Positions 17,109-25,369 of a stretch of 38,358 bases of DNA are shown here, one piece after another. Made by a program: the position numbers and the translations under genes. A model generated the notes under the pieces. It was not told the DNA's origin and made no database searches. It was given only the letters and a program-made list of their open reading frames with translations. Position 1 is the stretch's first letter. The number at the start of each line of letters is the position of its first letter. The stretch is from NCBI GenBank assembly GCA_964492555.1, contig CAZBKQ010000025.1, forward strand, positions 1-38,358. The letters run 5' to 3'. The DNA is from GCA-2709075 sp964492555. GTDB taxonomy: Bacteria > Pseudomonadota > Alphaproteobacteria > MPNO01 > UBA2964.

Positions 17109-19039
17109 TGAAGCTTGATCCGGGTACGAATGCCGAAATATCCCCGGACGCCCGGACCGCCGAAATCAAGCGCTTCCTCATAATTGTCGTCCAGCATGTT
17201 TTCGACCCGCGCATAGAGCTGTATCTGCTCGGTCAGGTTATAGCTTCCGGCGACATTCAGCAGGAAAAAGTGATCGAGATTCACCCGTGTGTTGTTTGCG
17301 AAGAAGTTCGAGAACTCGGAATCCTTTTGCTGGCCGGTATAATCCAGCCCCACATTCAAATTCGCCCGCTTTTTCAGAAAGCGGTAGTTGGTGTTGATAC
17401 TGGCCAGATGACGGGCCCGGCGGGTCAGCTGTGTACGGGTCGCGTCCTGACCGAGCGTGTAAGTATATTGACCCTTTACGGATAAGGAGTCGCTAAGCCG
17501 GGCGGTTCCACTGACTTCCACGCCATTGACAATCGAGGTCCCATCGATGTTTACGGCCGTCGTGCCCGCGCCATTGATCAGATCGGTGATCATGTTCCTG
17601 AAATAGGTTATGTCGAGTTTTGCTTTGCCATTAAGGAACGCCTGTTCCACGCCGACATCCCAGCCCGTGCTTGTTTCGGTCTTCAGGTTCGAGTTCGGAA
17701 CGAAATTGGGGCCGAACCCGAATAGTTCGAACAAGGTCGGATTCTTCGCGCCCGTGCCGTAGCTTCCGTGGAGCCGCGTGCCGATATCAGAAAAAAGATA
17801 GGCGGCGGTCCCGCGGTAGGTTGTGCGGTTTTCGAACAAATCATTGTCGTCATAACGGATGCCGCCGGACAAAAAGAGCCGGTCCCAGAGAGAGACGCGG
17901 TATTCGCCCGAATAGCCCTTGTTGATGACAGAAAGATTGGAGCTCCCGAAATTGCTCGCGGTCGCCTGCGCGTCGCGTTCGTGATCGAACAGCAGGCTGA
18001 CCGAATGGCTGGCGTTGGCATATTCGGGTGTGTCGAAAAAAAGATTGGTCTGGTAGTCAAAGCGCGACTTCGCGCCGTTTGCGCGCGATGGCGCGCCGCT
18101 TGTCAGGGACTCCGACTTGTCATCACTATAGGCGATTCCGGCGATATGCTCCCACATCCCGTCGAACAGGCTGTATTTGGCTGAGACCCGGCCGGTGCGT
18201 TGTCTGGTACGGGTGTTATCCGCCGTATCGACAGTAGCGATTGTCCCGGCGACCGCAGGCTGGTCGTCGGTTTCCTGTGTCGCAGTGTGATAGCGGGCGA
18301 ACAGATTGATCTCAAGGTCCTGTATCGGACTGAAACCGAATTTCATATTGGTGTTGCGAAACCAGTTACCGTCGCTTTCGGTATGGCCGGAATCTTCATC
18401 AGCGACCGAAAACCCGTCTGTGGCGCTGCCGGTGAAGCCGAGCGAATAATGATATTTTTCGCCGCCGCCCCGGACATTGCCCGAAATCATCCCGCTTCGC
18501 TGCGATCCGGCCTCGACGTTCATCGTCGCGATGGCCGGGCCCTTGCCTTTTTTGGTAACGATGTTCACGACGCCGCCAATGGCGTCGCTCCCATAAAGCG
18601 CTGTCTGTGGTCCGCGAAGGACTTCAATCCGTTCAATATCCGAGGCGGGCATATTGCCGAGATCGAATTCGGAGCCGCCGCTGACATCGTTGATCTCAAC
18701 TCCGTCAATGAGCACCAGCGTATGGTTGCCTTCCGCCCCGCGTATGCGGAGTTGGGTAAAGGCCCCGGCCGGCCCGGTTCGGCTCACCGCGATGCCCGGC
18801 GTTTCGCGGAGGATTTCCGAGGCCGAACGGGCCTGGCTTCTGGCGATTTCCTCGCTGGTTATAACCGACAGGCTGCTGCCGGCTTCATTGGATGGGATGG
18901 GGATGCGGCTTGCCGACACCACCACTTCAGGGGCGACTACTACCGCGCCCTGGGCATTTACGCTGGAAACGGGCGTTGCGGTGCAAAAAACCGCCGCCAA
19001 TCCCGCTAGAAGTTTTCTGAAGTCTAAACTATCAAGCAC
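17105..19039 (-). CDS. btuB: TonB-dependent vitamin B12 outer-membrane receptor
   Basis: This 644-residue outer-membrane receptor has a signal peptide ending near SVNAQ. A TonB-box-like PEVVVSASR follows, then a plug domain (about 45-165) with IRGAEGNHTLVLIDGVEINDV and IEVLRGPQTALYGSDAIGGVVNIVTK, and a 22-strand barrel region to the C-terminus (GYFGIRTRIKLQ). Plug sequence and length fit BtuB. The start is GTG 19039, with GGAGAG 6 bp upstream and no nearby ATG. The long leader contains a cobalamin riboswitch, which fixes the substrate assignment. Expression should fall when cobalamin is plentiful. Confidence 0.92.
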   Translation of the reverse strand: MLDSLDFRKLLAGLAAVFCTATPVSSVNAQGAVVVAPEVVVSASRIPIPSNEAGSSLSVITSEEIARSQARSASEILRETPGIAVSRTGPAGAFTQLRIRGAEGNHTLVLIDGVEINDVSGGSEFDLGNMPASDIERIEVLRGPQTALYGSDAIGGVVNIVTKKGKGPAIATMNVEAGSQRSGMISGNVRGGGEKYHYSLGFTGSATDGFSVADEDSGHTESDGNWFRNTNMKFGFSPIQDLEINLFARYHTATQETDDQPAVAGTIATVDTADNTRTRQRTGRVSAKYSLFDGMWEHIAGIAYSDDKSESLTSGAPSRANGAKSRFDYQTNLFFDTPEYANASHSVSLLFDHERDAQATASNFGSSNLSVINKGYSGEYRVSLWDRLFLSGGIRYDDNDLFENRTTYRGTAAYLFSDIGTRLHGSYGTGAKNPTLFELFGFGPNFVPNSNLKTETSTGWDVGVEQAFLNGKAKLDITYFRNMITDLINGAGTTAVNIDGTSIVNGVEVSGTARLSDSLSVKGQYTYTLGQDATRTQLTRRARHLASINTNYRFLKKRANLNVGLDYTGQQKDSEFSNFFANNTRVNLDHFFLLNVAGSYNLTEQIQLYARVENMLDDNYEEALDFGGPGVRGYFGIRTRIKLQ

Positions 19040-19146
19040 TATGGTCTCTCCAAATCATTCCGGCCAAAGGCCGTAGGTCTGAGAACACAGGCGGATATCC
19101 GCCGGCGTCCGATGGAGAAGACAACAAGCTGAGCAAATCGGGATTT

Positions 19147-19175
19147 GCGGCGCATGCGTCTTCACGCATCGCCGC
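19147..19175 (-). promoter_or_regulatory. Strong leader hairpin between riboswitch and btuB
   Basis: In the minus-strand leader, GCGGCGATGCGT and ACGCATGCGCCGC pair around a GAAG tetraloop with one bulged base. A second small hairpin follows at once (GCAAATC/GATTTGC). No U-run follows, so it is not a classical terminator. It may be part of the riboswitch expression platform or simply a structural element. A further palindrome, GGCGGATATCCGCC, is at 19090-19103. Confidence 0.45.
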
Positions 19176-19220
19176 GAACGGCTCACGTTACGCTGGCACA
19201 CCCCCGGCCCGCGTATGGGC

Positions 19221-19412
19221 GATACTGGCAGTGGCAGGTCTCCTGGCTCATGGGTCTTCGCGTTCCTCCTGCCTTCCCGGTTTCCCAGTGGCGTTTTTCG
19301 GAGGCACGCTCGCCATTCACAGTTGCGGGGACAGCCGGGTTTCACGATCCGTCCGGGATCGTTATCCCTGTTCCCTATTGCTTCCCGTTGGGGAGCCACC
19401 GTTAGGACGAGG
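19221..19412 (-). promoter_or_regulatory. Cobalamin (AdoCbl) riboswitch controlling the btu operon
   Basis: Reading the minus strand from 19412, the conserved cobalamin aptamer blocks appear in order. These are ACGGTGGCTCCCC, the GGGAA and CGG/CTGTCCCCGCAACTGTGA core, GCGAGCGTGCC, the B12-box-like GCCACTGGGAAACCGGGAAG, and the terminal AGCCAGGAGACCTGCC. Order and spacing match the known class, so I regard the aptamer as complete. It lies about 180 nt upstream of the btuB GTG start. The intervening leader holds several hairpins but no obvious poly-U terminator, so control may be at translation or through Rho. Ends are approximate by about 10 nt. Confidence 0.95.
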
Positions 19413-19578
19413 CTACCCCTCTCATCCCGCGCGATCAACCTGCGCAGGGATTCGAAAGGATGCGCGCATTGTGTTGTTTGAGGTTTGTTTTTTCCAAGTC
19501 GCTAAATATAATTGAGATTGCAAATAATTTAATTGCATATACAATCAAATAGGATGAAAATTTCAAAAGCAGGCGGGC
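19413..19578. promoter_or_regulatory. AT-rich divergent promoter region between btu leader and LLM gene
   Basis: This 166-bp spacer must carry the promoter of the riboswitch transcript (minus) and that of the LLM oxidoreductase gene (plus). It turns strongly AT-rich at 19500-19560. There, GATTG (19516-19520) and CAATC (19542-19546) flank two direct copies of ATTGCA, a possible regulator site. The MarR-family protein encoded downstream of the LLM gene is a natural candidate to bind it (inference). No confident -35/-10 pair is claimed. Confidence 0.4.
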
Positions 19579-20649
19579 ATGGGCATAGATTTCGGCTATT
19601 TCACCCTTTCGGATAATTACTATCCGGGCAATCCGCGCAGTTCGAACCAGTTCGTGCTGGAAATTCGTGAACAAGCCATTCTGGCTGATCGGCTCGGCTA
19701 TTCCTCGGCCTGGATCGGCGAACATCATTTCGACCGGCTGGGCGTCAATTCCCGGCCCGACCTCGTGCTGGCCAGCATCATTCCGGAAACGAAGAACATT
19801 CGTTTCGCGCCGGCGGTGAATGTCTTGCCGCTGCACCATCCGGTGCATGTCGCGGAATGTTGGGCGACGCTCGATCTATTGTCGGGCGGGCGGGTCGATT
19901 TCGCCACGGGGCGCGGATATGACCGGGCCGAATATGAGCCGTTCGGCGCCGATTTCATGCAATCAGCGGAGATGTTCGAGGAGGGGATCGAAGTGCTGCT
20001 GAAGGCGTGGACCGAACCCGGTTTCTGGTCGCATCATGGCAGGTTCTACAATATCGATGAGATGTCGATCACACCGAAGCCGGTCCAGAACCCGATCCCC
20101 TTCTATGTGGCGTCTTTCTCCGAGACTTCGGTCAATATGGCGGCCCGGCGCGGGCTTAACATCATCTACGCGCCGTTTGCGGCTTCCATGGTGTTCGGCA
20201 GTCTGGAGGCGGCGGTAGACAAATACCGGGAAGCCTGCGTGGCGGAAGGGCACAAGCCCGGCCGCGCCATGTGCAGCTATTTCATTCATATCGCGGAGAC
20301 GCCCGAAGAAGATGATGTCGGGCGGCAGGCGATGATGGATTATTTCAAGCATTGCGTTTTGCGGGCCTTTCCGGACGACCCCGCAAAGATGCCGCCGACA
20401 ATGCATTATTTTATGAAAATCAATGACATCCTGCGCAATATGGAGAAGGACAAGCTTTCCACCAATTCCGTCCTGATCGGTCCGCCGCAAATGATCGTAG
20501 ACCGGTTGAAAGAGGTCGAAGCCTCCGGGATCGAGGAATGCATCCTTTATTTCAATGTCGGCAACAAGCCGCATGAAATGGTGAAGGATCAGATGCGGCG
20601 TTTCATGGAAGATGTCGCGCCCGCCTTTGAGAATTACCCGCGCGGGTGA
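19579..20649 (+). CDS. LLM-class flavin-dependent oxidoreductase (bacterial luciferase family)
   Basis: This 356-residue luciferase-like monooxygenase has an N-terminal DFGYFTLSDNYYPG strand, WIGEHHFDRLGVNSRPDLVLA (family EHH motif), TGRGYDRAEYEPFGAD and a C-terminal SVLIGPPQMIVDRLKE segment. Such enzymes use reduced flavin (F420H2 or FMNH2) to oxidise small molecules. EHH and the length favour the FMNH2-dependent alkanal-monooxygenase-like group. It is followed by a MarR-fusion gene 12 bp later, so the pair is probably one operon and perhaps autoregulated. Substrate unknown. Confidence 0.87.
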   Translation: MGIDFGYFTLSDNYYPGNPRSSNQFVLEIREQAILADRLGYSSAWIGEHHFDRLGVNSRPDLVLASIIPETKNIRFAPAVNVLPLHHPVHVAECWATLDLLSGGRVDFATGRGYDRAEYEPFGADFMQSAEMFEEGIEVLLKAWTEPGFWSHHGRFYNIDEMSITPKPVQNPIPFYVASFSETSVNMAARRGLNIIYAPFAASMVFGSLEAAVDKYREACVAEGHKPGRAMCSYFIHIAETPEEDDVGRQAMMDYFKHCVLRAFPDDPAKMPPTMHYFMKINDILRNMEKDKLSTNSVLIGPPQMIVDRLKEVEASGIEECILYFNVGNKPHEMVKDQMRRFMEDVAPAFENYPRG

Positions 20650-20661
20650 ATCGGCGGTCCG

Positions 20662-21810
20662 ATGGATATCGCGCACTATCTTCCCTATCTGGTCAATCGG
20701 GCCGGGCAGCAATTCGTCACCGCCTTTACACCGTCTCTCGCGGCGGAAGGTCAGGATATTCAGTCCTGGCGGGTTTTGTTTGTCTTGAACCAGCGCGGCG
20801 CGATGAAAGTCGGCGAACTGTCCCGCCTGACCAGCATCAACGTTTCCACCTTGTCGCGGCTTCTCGACCGTATGGAGAAGAAGGGCTTGCTAAAACGGAC
20901 GCCGGACCCGGCGGACGCGCGATCAATCGGGCTTGAATTGACCCTGGAAGGGAGAGAGGTATTCGAACGGTTGCGACCCGCGGCGGAAGCGCTTGAGGCG
21001 CGCGCCCTTCAGGTGATGAGCGAGGAAGAGGGCGCCGAATTGAGGCGTCTGCTGAACAAGCTTCATGGCGGGATGTCCGGCGTAGCGAAAATAGGAAATG
21101 ACATGGCCGCTCGGAAAACCCTTATGATCTCCGGCCGGTTTTGTGGTCCCTCGACATCCGGTCACGGCGGTTACACGGCGGGCCAGCTGGCCCGTTATAT
21201 CGATGGCCCGGCGGAGGTGACGTTGCGGCGTCCGATACCGATGGACCGGTCTTTGGGGTTGGTCACGGAAGGGGACTCGATCCGGTTGATGGACGGTGAC
21301 GATGAGGTGGCGGTGGCGCACCCGGCTGAATTTTCTATGGATCCGATCGCTGCCCCTACACTTGAGGAGGCGGAACAGGCCGAGCAAAGCTTCCTTGCGG
21401 AAGAGGACCATCTCTACCCGCATTGCTTTGTCTGCGGCCCACAGCGAGAAGCGGGCGACGGGTTGCGGGTGTTTGCGGGCATTATCCCGGGGCGGCGCTA
21501 TGCCTGCGCGCGCTGGTTTCCGGATGCCGGACTGGCGCGTGAAGACGGGCGCATCGACGATCCGTTTGTCTGGGCGCTGCTCGATTGTCCGGCCTATTTC
21601 GGTATGGATTTAGGGAAGACCTTTGTTCTGACCGGGCGCATGGCGGTGAAAATTCTCGATCGTCCCTGGGCGGAGGAACCCTATATCGTCGCCGGATGGA
21701 AAACCGGGCAGGACGGGCGCAAGCATTTTGCCGGGTCGGCCATATTCGATACGCGCGGCAAGGCGATGGCGGTTTCCACATCCACCTGGATTGAACCACG
21801 CATGTCCTAA
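20662..21810 (+). CDS. MarR-family regulator fused to hotdog/thioesterase-like domain
   Basis: This 382-residue open frame has two parts. Residues 1-145 are a MarR winged helix: VGELSRLTSINVSTLSRLLDRMEKKGLLKR is the recognition helix and wing. Residues 148-382 resemble free-standing hotdog/thioesterase-like proteins: RFCGPSTSGHGGYTAGQLA, a RPIPMDRSL strand, the HCFVCGPQREAGDGLRVF signature and a C-terminal FDTRGKAMAVSTSTWIE. The second part begins at a methionine (21103) with AGGAA 6 nt upstream, so an internal start could also give a separate enzyme. A ligand- or thioester-sensing regulator is one reading. It overlaps the convergent TRAP permease by 4 bp. Confidence 0.8.
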   Translation: MDIAHYLPYLVNRAGQQFVTAFTPSLAAEGQDIQSWRVLFVLNQRGAMKVGELSRLTSINVSTLSRLLDRMEKKGLLKRTPDPADARSIGLELTLEGREVFERLRPAAEALEARALQVMSEEEGAELRRLLNKLHGGMSGVAKIGNDMAARKTLMISGRFCGPSTSGHGGYTAGQLARYIDGPAEVTLRRPIPMDRSLGLVTEGDSIRLMDGDDEVAVAHPAEFSMDPIAAPTLEEAEQAEQSFLAEEDHLYPHCFVCGPQREAGDGLRVFAGIIPGRRYACARWFPDAGLAREDGRIDDPFVWALLDCPAYFGMDLGKTFVLTGRMAVKILDRPWAEEPYIVAGWKTGQDGRKHFAGSAIFDTRGKAMAVSTSTWIEPRMS

Positions 21811-23213
21811 TTCAGCAGTTTTCCGGGAAGCCAGAGGGCGATTTCCGGGAAGGCCATGATCAGTGCGAGTCCGATAAGCTGCAAAATGACGAACGGGATG
21901 ATCCCCCGGTAAATATCGTTGAGGCGGACCAATTCCGCCGCCGCACCCTTCATATAAAACAGCGCGAAGCCGAAGGGCGGGGTCAGGAATGAAGTCTGCA
22001 AATTAACCGCCAGCAAAATCGCGAACCAGTACAGCATATCGGCCCGGGCGACATGGTCGCCGAAATCCATACCGTTGATGATCGGTGCGAAAACCGGCAG
22101 GACGATCAGGGTAATTTCGATCCAGTCGAAGAAAAAACCCAGAAGAAACACCAGACCCATCAACAAGATAAGAAATCCCCAACTGCCGAGACCCAGACCT
22201 TCGACCAGCGAGAGGATGACATCGTCGCCACCCAGCGCCCGGAAAACGAAGGCGAATGCGGTTGCCCCGATCAGGATCATGAACAGCATCGCGTTGGTCA
22301 GCGCCGTGCGCTCCACGACGTCGGGCAGCCCGCTCAGAAAGGATTTGAATTCGGCCGCGATGCCTGTCCGGTTTCGGAATGCGTCCACCGCCGGTTTGTA
22401 TAGCCCGGCAAGCAACAGCGCGCCCGCCGCGCCGACCCCGGCGGCCTCTGTCGGCGTGGTCCAGCCGAACAGAATCGACCCCAGCACGAGAAAAACCAGA
22501 AAGACCGGCGGCAATACGCCAAAGGCGGTCCGTCTCAGCAATTCGGTGATCGAGACCGCCTGCTCGTCCTCCGGCAATGGCGGGGCGAGGGATGGTCTGA
22601 AACCGCAGAGCACCGAAATATAGATCAGATAAAGACCCGCCAGCATCAGCCCCGGCAGGACGGCGGCGGCGAACAATGTGCCGAGCTTTTGCTGCAACAG
22701 ATGCGCCATGAAGATCAGCATGATGCTGGGCGGAATCAGGATGCCGAGCGTGCCCGACGCGGCGATGGTGCCGGTGGCGAGGCGCGGGCTGTAACTGCGT
22801 TCCAGCATGACGGGAAGGGCGAGCAAGGTCATCATCACCACCGAAGCGCCGATAATGCCGGTGGTCGCCGCCATTACTGTGCCGATCAGCGTGACGGCCA
22901 GCGCCAGCCCACCCGGCACGCGGCGCAGCCAGATTTGCAGGCAATGCAACAGTTCGGCGGCGACGCCGCTGCGTTCCAGCATGGTCCCCATAAAGATAAA
23001 CAGGGGAATGGCGGTCAGGATCAGCGTATTGGCGATCCCGTCCCAGATGCGGGGCACGAAGGCAAAAAACATCTGGATGTTGAACAGATCGAGCGCGATG
23101 CCCAGAAATCCAAAGATCACCGCAACCCCGGCGAGGACGAAGGCAACCGGAAAGCCGGTAAAGAGCAGCGCCGCGAGCGTCACGAACATCAGGATGGGAA
23201 GCAATGGCTCCAT
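21807..23213 (-). CDS. dctM: TRAP transporter large permease (DctM family)
   Basis: This 468-residue inner-membrane permease of a tripartite ATP-independent periplasmic transporter has about twelve helices. Family segments include PLFIFMGTMLERSGVAAELL, TGIIGASVVMMTLLALPVML, GTLGILIPPSIMLI and the C-terminal NLQTSFLTPPFGFALFYMKG. It moves organic acids using the sodium or proton gradient. The ATG at 23213 overlaps the dctQ stop by 1 bp (TGATG), so it is coupled; the in-frame TTG at 23216 is less likely. Partners are the DctQ- and DctP-like genes upstream. Confidence 0.93.
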   Translation of the reverse strand: MEPLLPILMFVTLAALLFTGFPVAFVLAGVAVIFGFLGIALDLFNIQMFFAFVPRIWDGIANTLILTAIPLFIFMGTMLERSGVAAELLHCLQIWLRRVPGGLALAVTLIGTVMAATTGIIGASVVMMTLLALPVMLERSYSPRLATGTIAASGTLGILIPPSIMLIFMAHLLQQKLGTLFAAAVLPGLMLAGLYLIYISVLCGFRPSLAPPLPEDEQAVSITELLRRTAFGVLPPVFLVFLVLGSILFGWTTPTEAAGVGAAGALLLAGLYKPAVDAFRNRTGIAAEFKSFLSGLPDVVERTALTNAMLFMILIGATAFAFVFRALGGDDVILSLVEGLGLGSWGFLILLMGLVFLLGFFFDWIEITLIVLPVFAPIINGMDFGDHVARADMLYWFAILLAVNLQTSFLTPPFGFALFYMKGAAAELVRLNDIYRGIIPFVILQLIGLALIMAFPEIALWLPGKLLN

Positions 23214-23731
23214 CAATCCCGCCCGGCGAACTTCAGGAGCGCGATCCCGTTACGGATGATGGCGGAGATCACGCCGAGCGCCAGCAACGATATGCCGAGC
23301 GGCAGGAACAGTTTGATTGCCCAGCGATGGCCCAGCCCGGTGGCGGAGGCGGACCGTTCGCCCTCGGCCCAGCTATCGACGACGAATTCCGCGCCGAACC
23401 AGATCAACAGGCCGCAGAAGGGCAGGATCAGGAAAAGCCCCCCGAGGAATTCGACCCAGGCGCGGGTCTCCTCATCGAATTTCTGGCTGAACAGTTCGAT
23501 CCGGACATGCGCGCCTTTCAGATAGGCGTAGCCCAGGCAGCAGAAGAACAGGATCGCATGGAAATGCCATTCCAGCTCTTGCAACTGGGTGGAGCCCAAG
23601 ACGAGAAAGCGCCGGGTGATGACATCGAAGACGGTGACGCCGATCAGCAGGAAAATGATCCAGCCGGCGAGTCGTCCGGCTGTTTCGACCAGGCGGTCAA
23701 GAGTGGCGCCAAGGCGAGGCAGAAATCCCAT
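23213..23731 (-). CDS. dctQ: TRAP transporter small permease (DctQ family)
   Basis: This 172-residue small membrane subunit has four hydrophobic helices (about 18-40, 52-72, 93-113, 133-157). DctQ-like motifs are RRFLVLGSTQLQELEWHFHAILFF and AYLKGAHVRIELFSQ. It stabilises the large permease and docks the loaded binding protein. It lies 9 bp after the dctP stop and overlaps dctM by 1 bp. A two-helix extension after the core fits the subgroup that transports larger acids, but the substrate is not determinable. Confidence 0.9.
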   Translation of the reverse strand: MGFLPRLGATLDRLVETAGRLAGWIIFLLIGVTVFDVITRRFLVLGSTQLQELEWHFHAILFFCCLGYAYLKGAHVRIELFSQKFDEETRAWVEFLGGLFLILPFCGLLIWFGAEFVVDSWAEGERSASATGLGHRWAIKLFLPLGISLLALGVISAIIRNGIALLKFAGRD

Positions 23732-23740
23732 ATGCCGCCG

Positions 23741-24416
23741 CTATTCGCCGCGCAAATAGCCGAGGTCGTGCCAGATCTTATAGCGGTCACGAAACGCGGC
23801 GTATGACTCCCAGACCTTCGCAAAATCCTTATTTCGCGCGGCTTCTTCCTTAACGACTTCATCCCATGCCTTGCGCATGACCGATAGCGTCTCCGCCGGC
23901 CAGCGGTGAAGCTGCACGCCCTTTTCCTTGAGATCGTGCAATGCCTTGGCCTGGATCGCTTCTCCCTGCGCCAGCCCTTCGCGTATATTGTCGCCACAGG
24001 CGATTTCTATCTGCGCCTTTTGCATATCCGATAACGCTTCCCACTTTTCGCGATTCATCAGCAGCTCGAAAAAGGTCGCCTGCTGGTGCCAGCCGGGAAA
24101 ATAATAATGGCTGGCGATCTGATAGAAGCCGAGATTGAAATCGATCGCCGGCATGGAAAATTCGGTGGCGTCGATCGCGCCGGTTTCCAGCGCGGGGTAA
24201 ATTTCCTTGGCATGCAAAAGTTGCGTCGAGACGCCGAGTTTTTGCATCACTCGCCCGCCAAGACCGAAGAACCGCATTTTGAGGCCTTTCAGATCGTCGA
24301 GTGATTTGATTTCCTTGCGGAACCAGCCGGAAGCTTCCGGTGCGATAACGCCGCAAATTACGGATTTAAGATTATGCGGCGCATAGAGCGCATCCATCAG
24401 CTTTTTGCCACCGCCG
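23741..24416 (-). CDS. dctP: TRAP transporter solute-binding protein (DctP family), N-terminus lost in assembly gap
   Basis: About 225 C-terminal residues of a DctP-like periplasmic binding protein remain. The frame enters from the gap with GGGKKLMDALYAPHNLKSV, which lies about one third into the usual 330-residue protein. The ASGWFRKEIKSLDDLKGLKMRF segment includes the ligand-binding arginine (KMRF). FYQIASHYYFPGWHQQ and the C-terminal helices fit the mannitol/chloroaromatic-acid subgroup. The true start and signal peptide are in or beyond the 100 N. It is the first gene of dctPQM. Confidence 0.9.
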
Positions 24417-24516
24417 NNNNNNNNNNNNNNNNNNNNNNNNNNNNNNNNNNNNNNNNNNNNNNNNNNNNNNNNNNNNNNNNNNNNNNNNNNNNNNNNNNNN
24501 NNNNNNNNNNNNNNNN
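24417..24516. other. 100-N assembly gap
   Basis: Exactly 100 unknown bases, the conventional length for a scaffold gap of unknown size. It interrupts two divergent genes, dctP (minus) and an amidohydrolase (plus), both of which lose their N-termini. At least about 450 bp must be missing if the two genes are true neighbours, so the physical gap is longer than the N-run. Confidence 0.98.
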
Positions 24517-25319
24517 ACCAGGCGCTGACCCGGGCCTATAACCGCTGGGTCGCCGATATTTCCAGCCAGGCGCCGGACCGTCTCAAATGGGTCACCGCGA
24601 TTTGCGCCTCGGATGTGGACGAAGCCGTAAAGGAAATGATCCGCACCCATGAGGAAGGTTCGGTCGGGCTGATGGTGTTCGGCGAGTATGACGATAAATC
24701 CATCGACCATGATTATTTTGCACCGATATGGGCCTGCGCGAATGAGCTCGGCATGCCGATCAATGTGCATCCGGGCACGGCGGCGCTTGGCGCGATGCGG
24801 GAATACCCCTCGGTCGCGGGGGATCAGTTCCTGATGTCGGTGGTGCGCGGGTTCAAATCGATCTGCGCGTCGGGTGTTCTCGATCGCTACCCCAATGTGA
24901 AGGTCTCGTTCCTTGAAACCGGCTGCACCTGGGTCGATTTCGCGACCGAAGTGATGGATTTCACGCTCGATAATATCGAACACCGGATCGAGCTCGGCGC
25001 GTTGCGCGAGGAACACCAGGCGATCATGGAACGCGGTCTGCCGCAGATGAAGCCGATTGAGTACATCAAGGAAGGCCGCATCTTCCTCGGCTTCGAAGTC
25101 GATGATGAGCTGCTGCCCTATATGTTGAACAAGTACGGGCATGATTGTTTTGTCTACGCGAGCGACATCCCGCATTCGCACCGGATACCGGATTCGCCGC
25201 GCTATCTGCTGAACCGTGACGACATCCCGCAAGAGGCCAAGGACAAGATTCTCTGGCACGGCACGGCAGAGCTTTACGGCCTGCCGAACCCGCTGAAAGG
25301 GGCCGCGGCGGCGGAATAA
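24517..25319 (+). CDS. Amidohydrolase-2 family protein, N-terminus lost in assembly gap
   Basis: About 267 C-terminal residues of an ACMSD-like TIM-barrel enzyme remain. NVHPGTAALG supplies the barrel histidine, VSFLETGCTWVDF occupies the next ligand strand (Glu replaces the usual His) and YASDIPHSHRIP carries the catalytic Asp. The N-terminal HxH or ExH motif is missing in the gap. The stop is followed at once by a strong terminator. It is divergent from the dctPQM genes, an arrangement in which the transporter may feed the enzyme (inference). Confidence 0.85.
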
Positions 25320-25320
25320 A

Positions 25321-25344
25321 AAAGCGGGGCCTCGGCCCCGCTTT
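25321..25344. terminator. Bidirectional rho-independent terminator
   Basis: AAAGCGGGGCC and GGCCCCGCTTT form an 11-bp stem around TC, with a run of T on the minus side (six) and CTTTCT on the plus side. It separates the convergent amidohydrolase (plus) and peroxiredoxin (minus) genes and can serve both. Confidence 0.9.
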
Positions 25345-25369
25345 CTCATTCAAATTTTCTTTTCCCGGA

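Noticed and set aside
19055..19515. Several open frames inside the btuB leader on both strands
   Set aside because: They cover conserved riboswitch structure and show no family resemblance, start signals or codon bias of their own.
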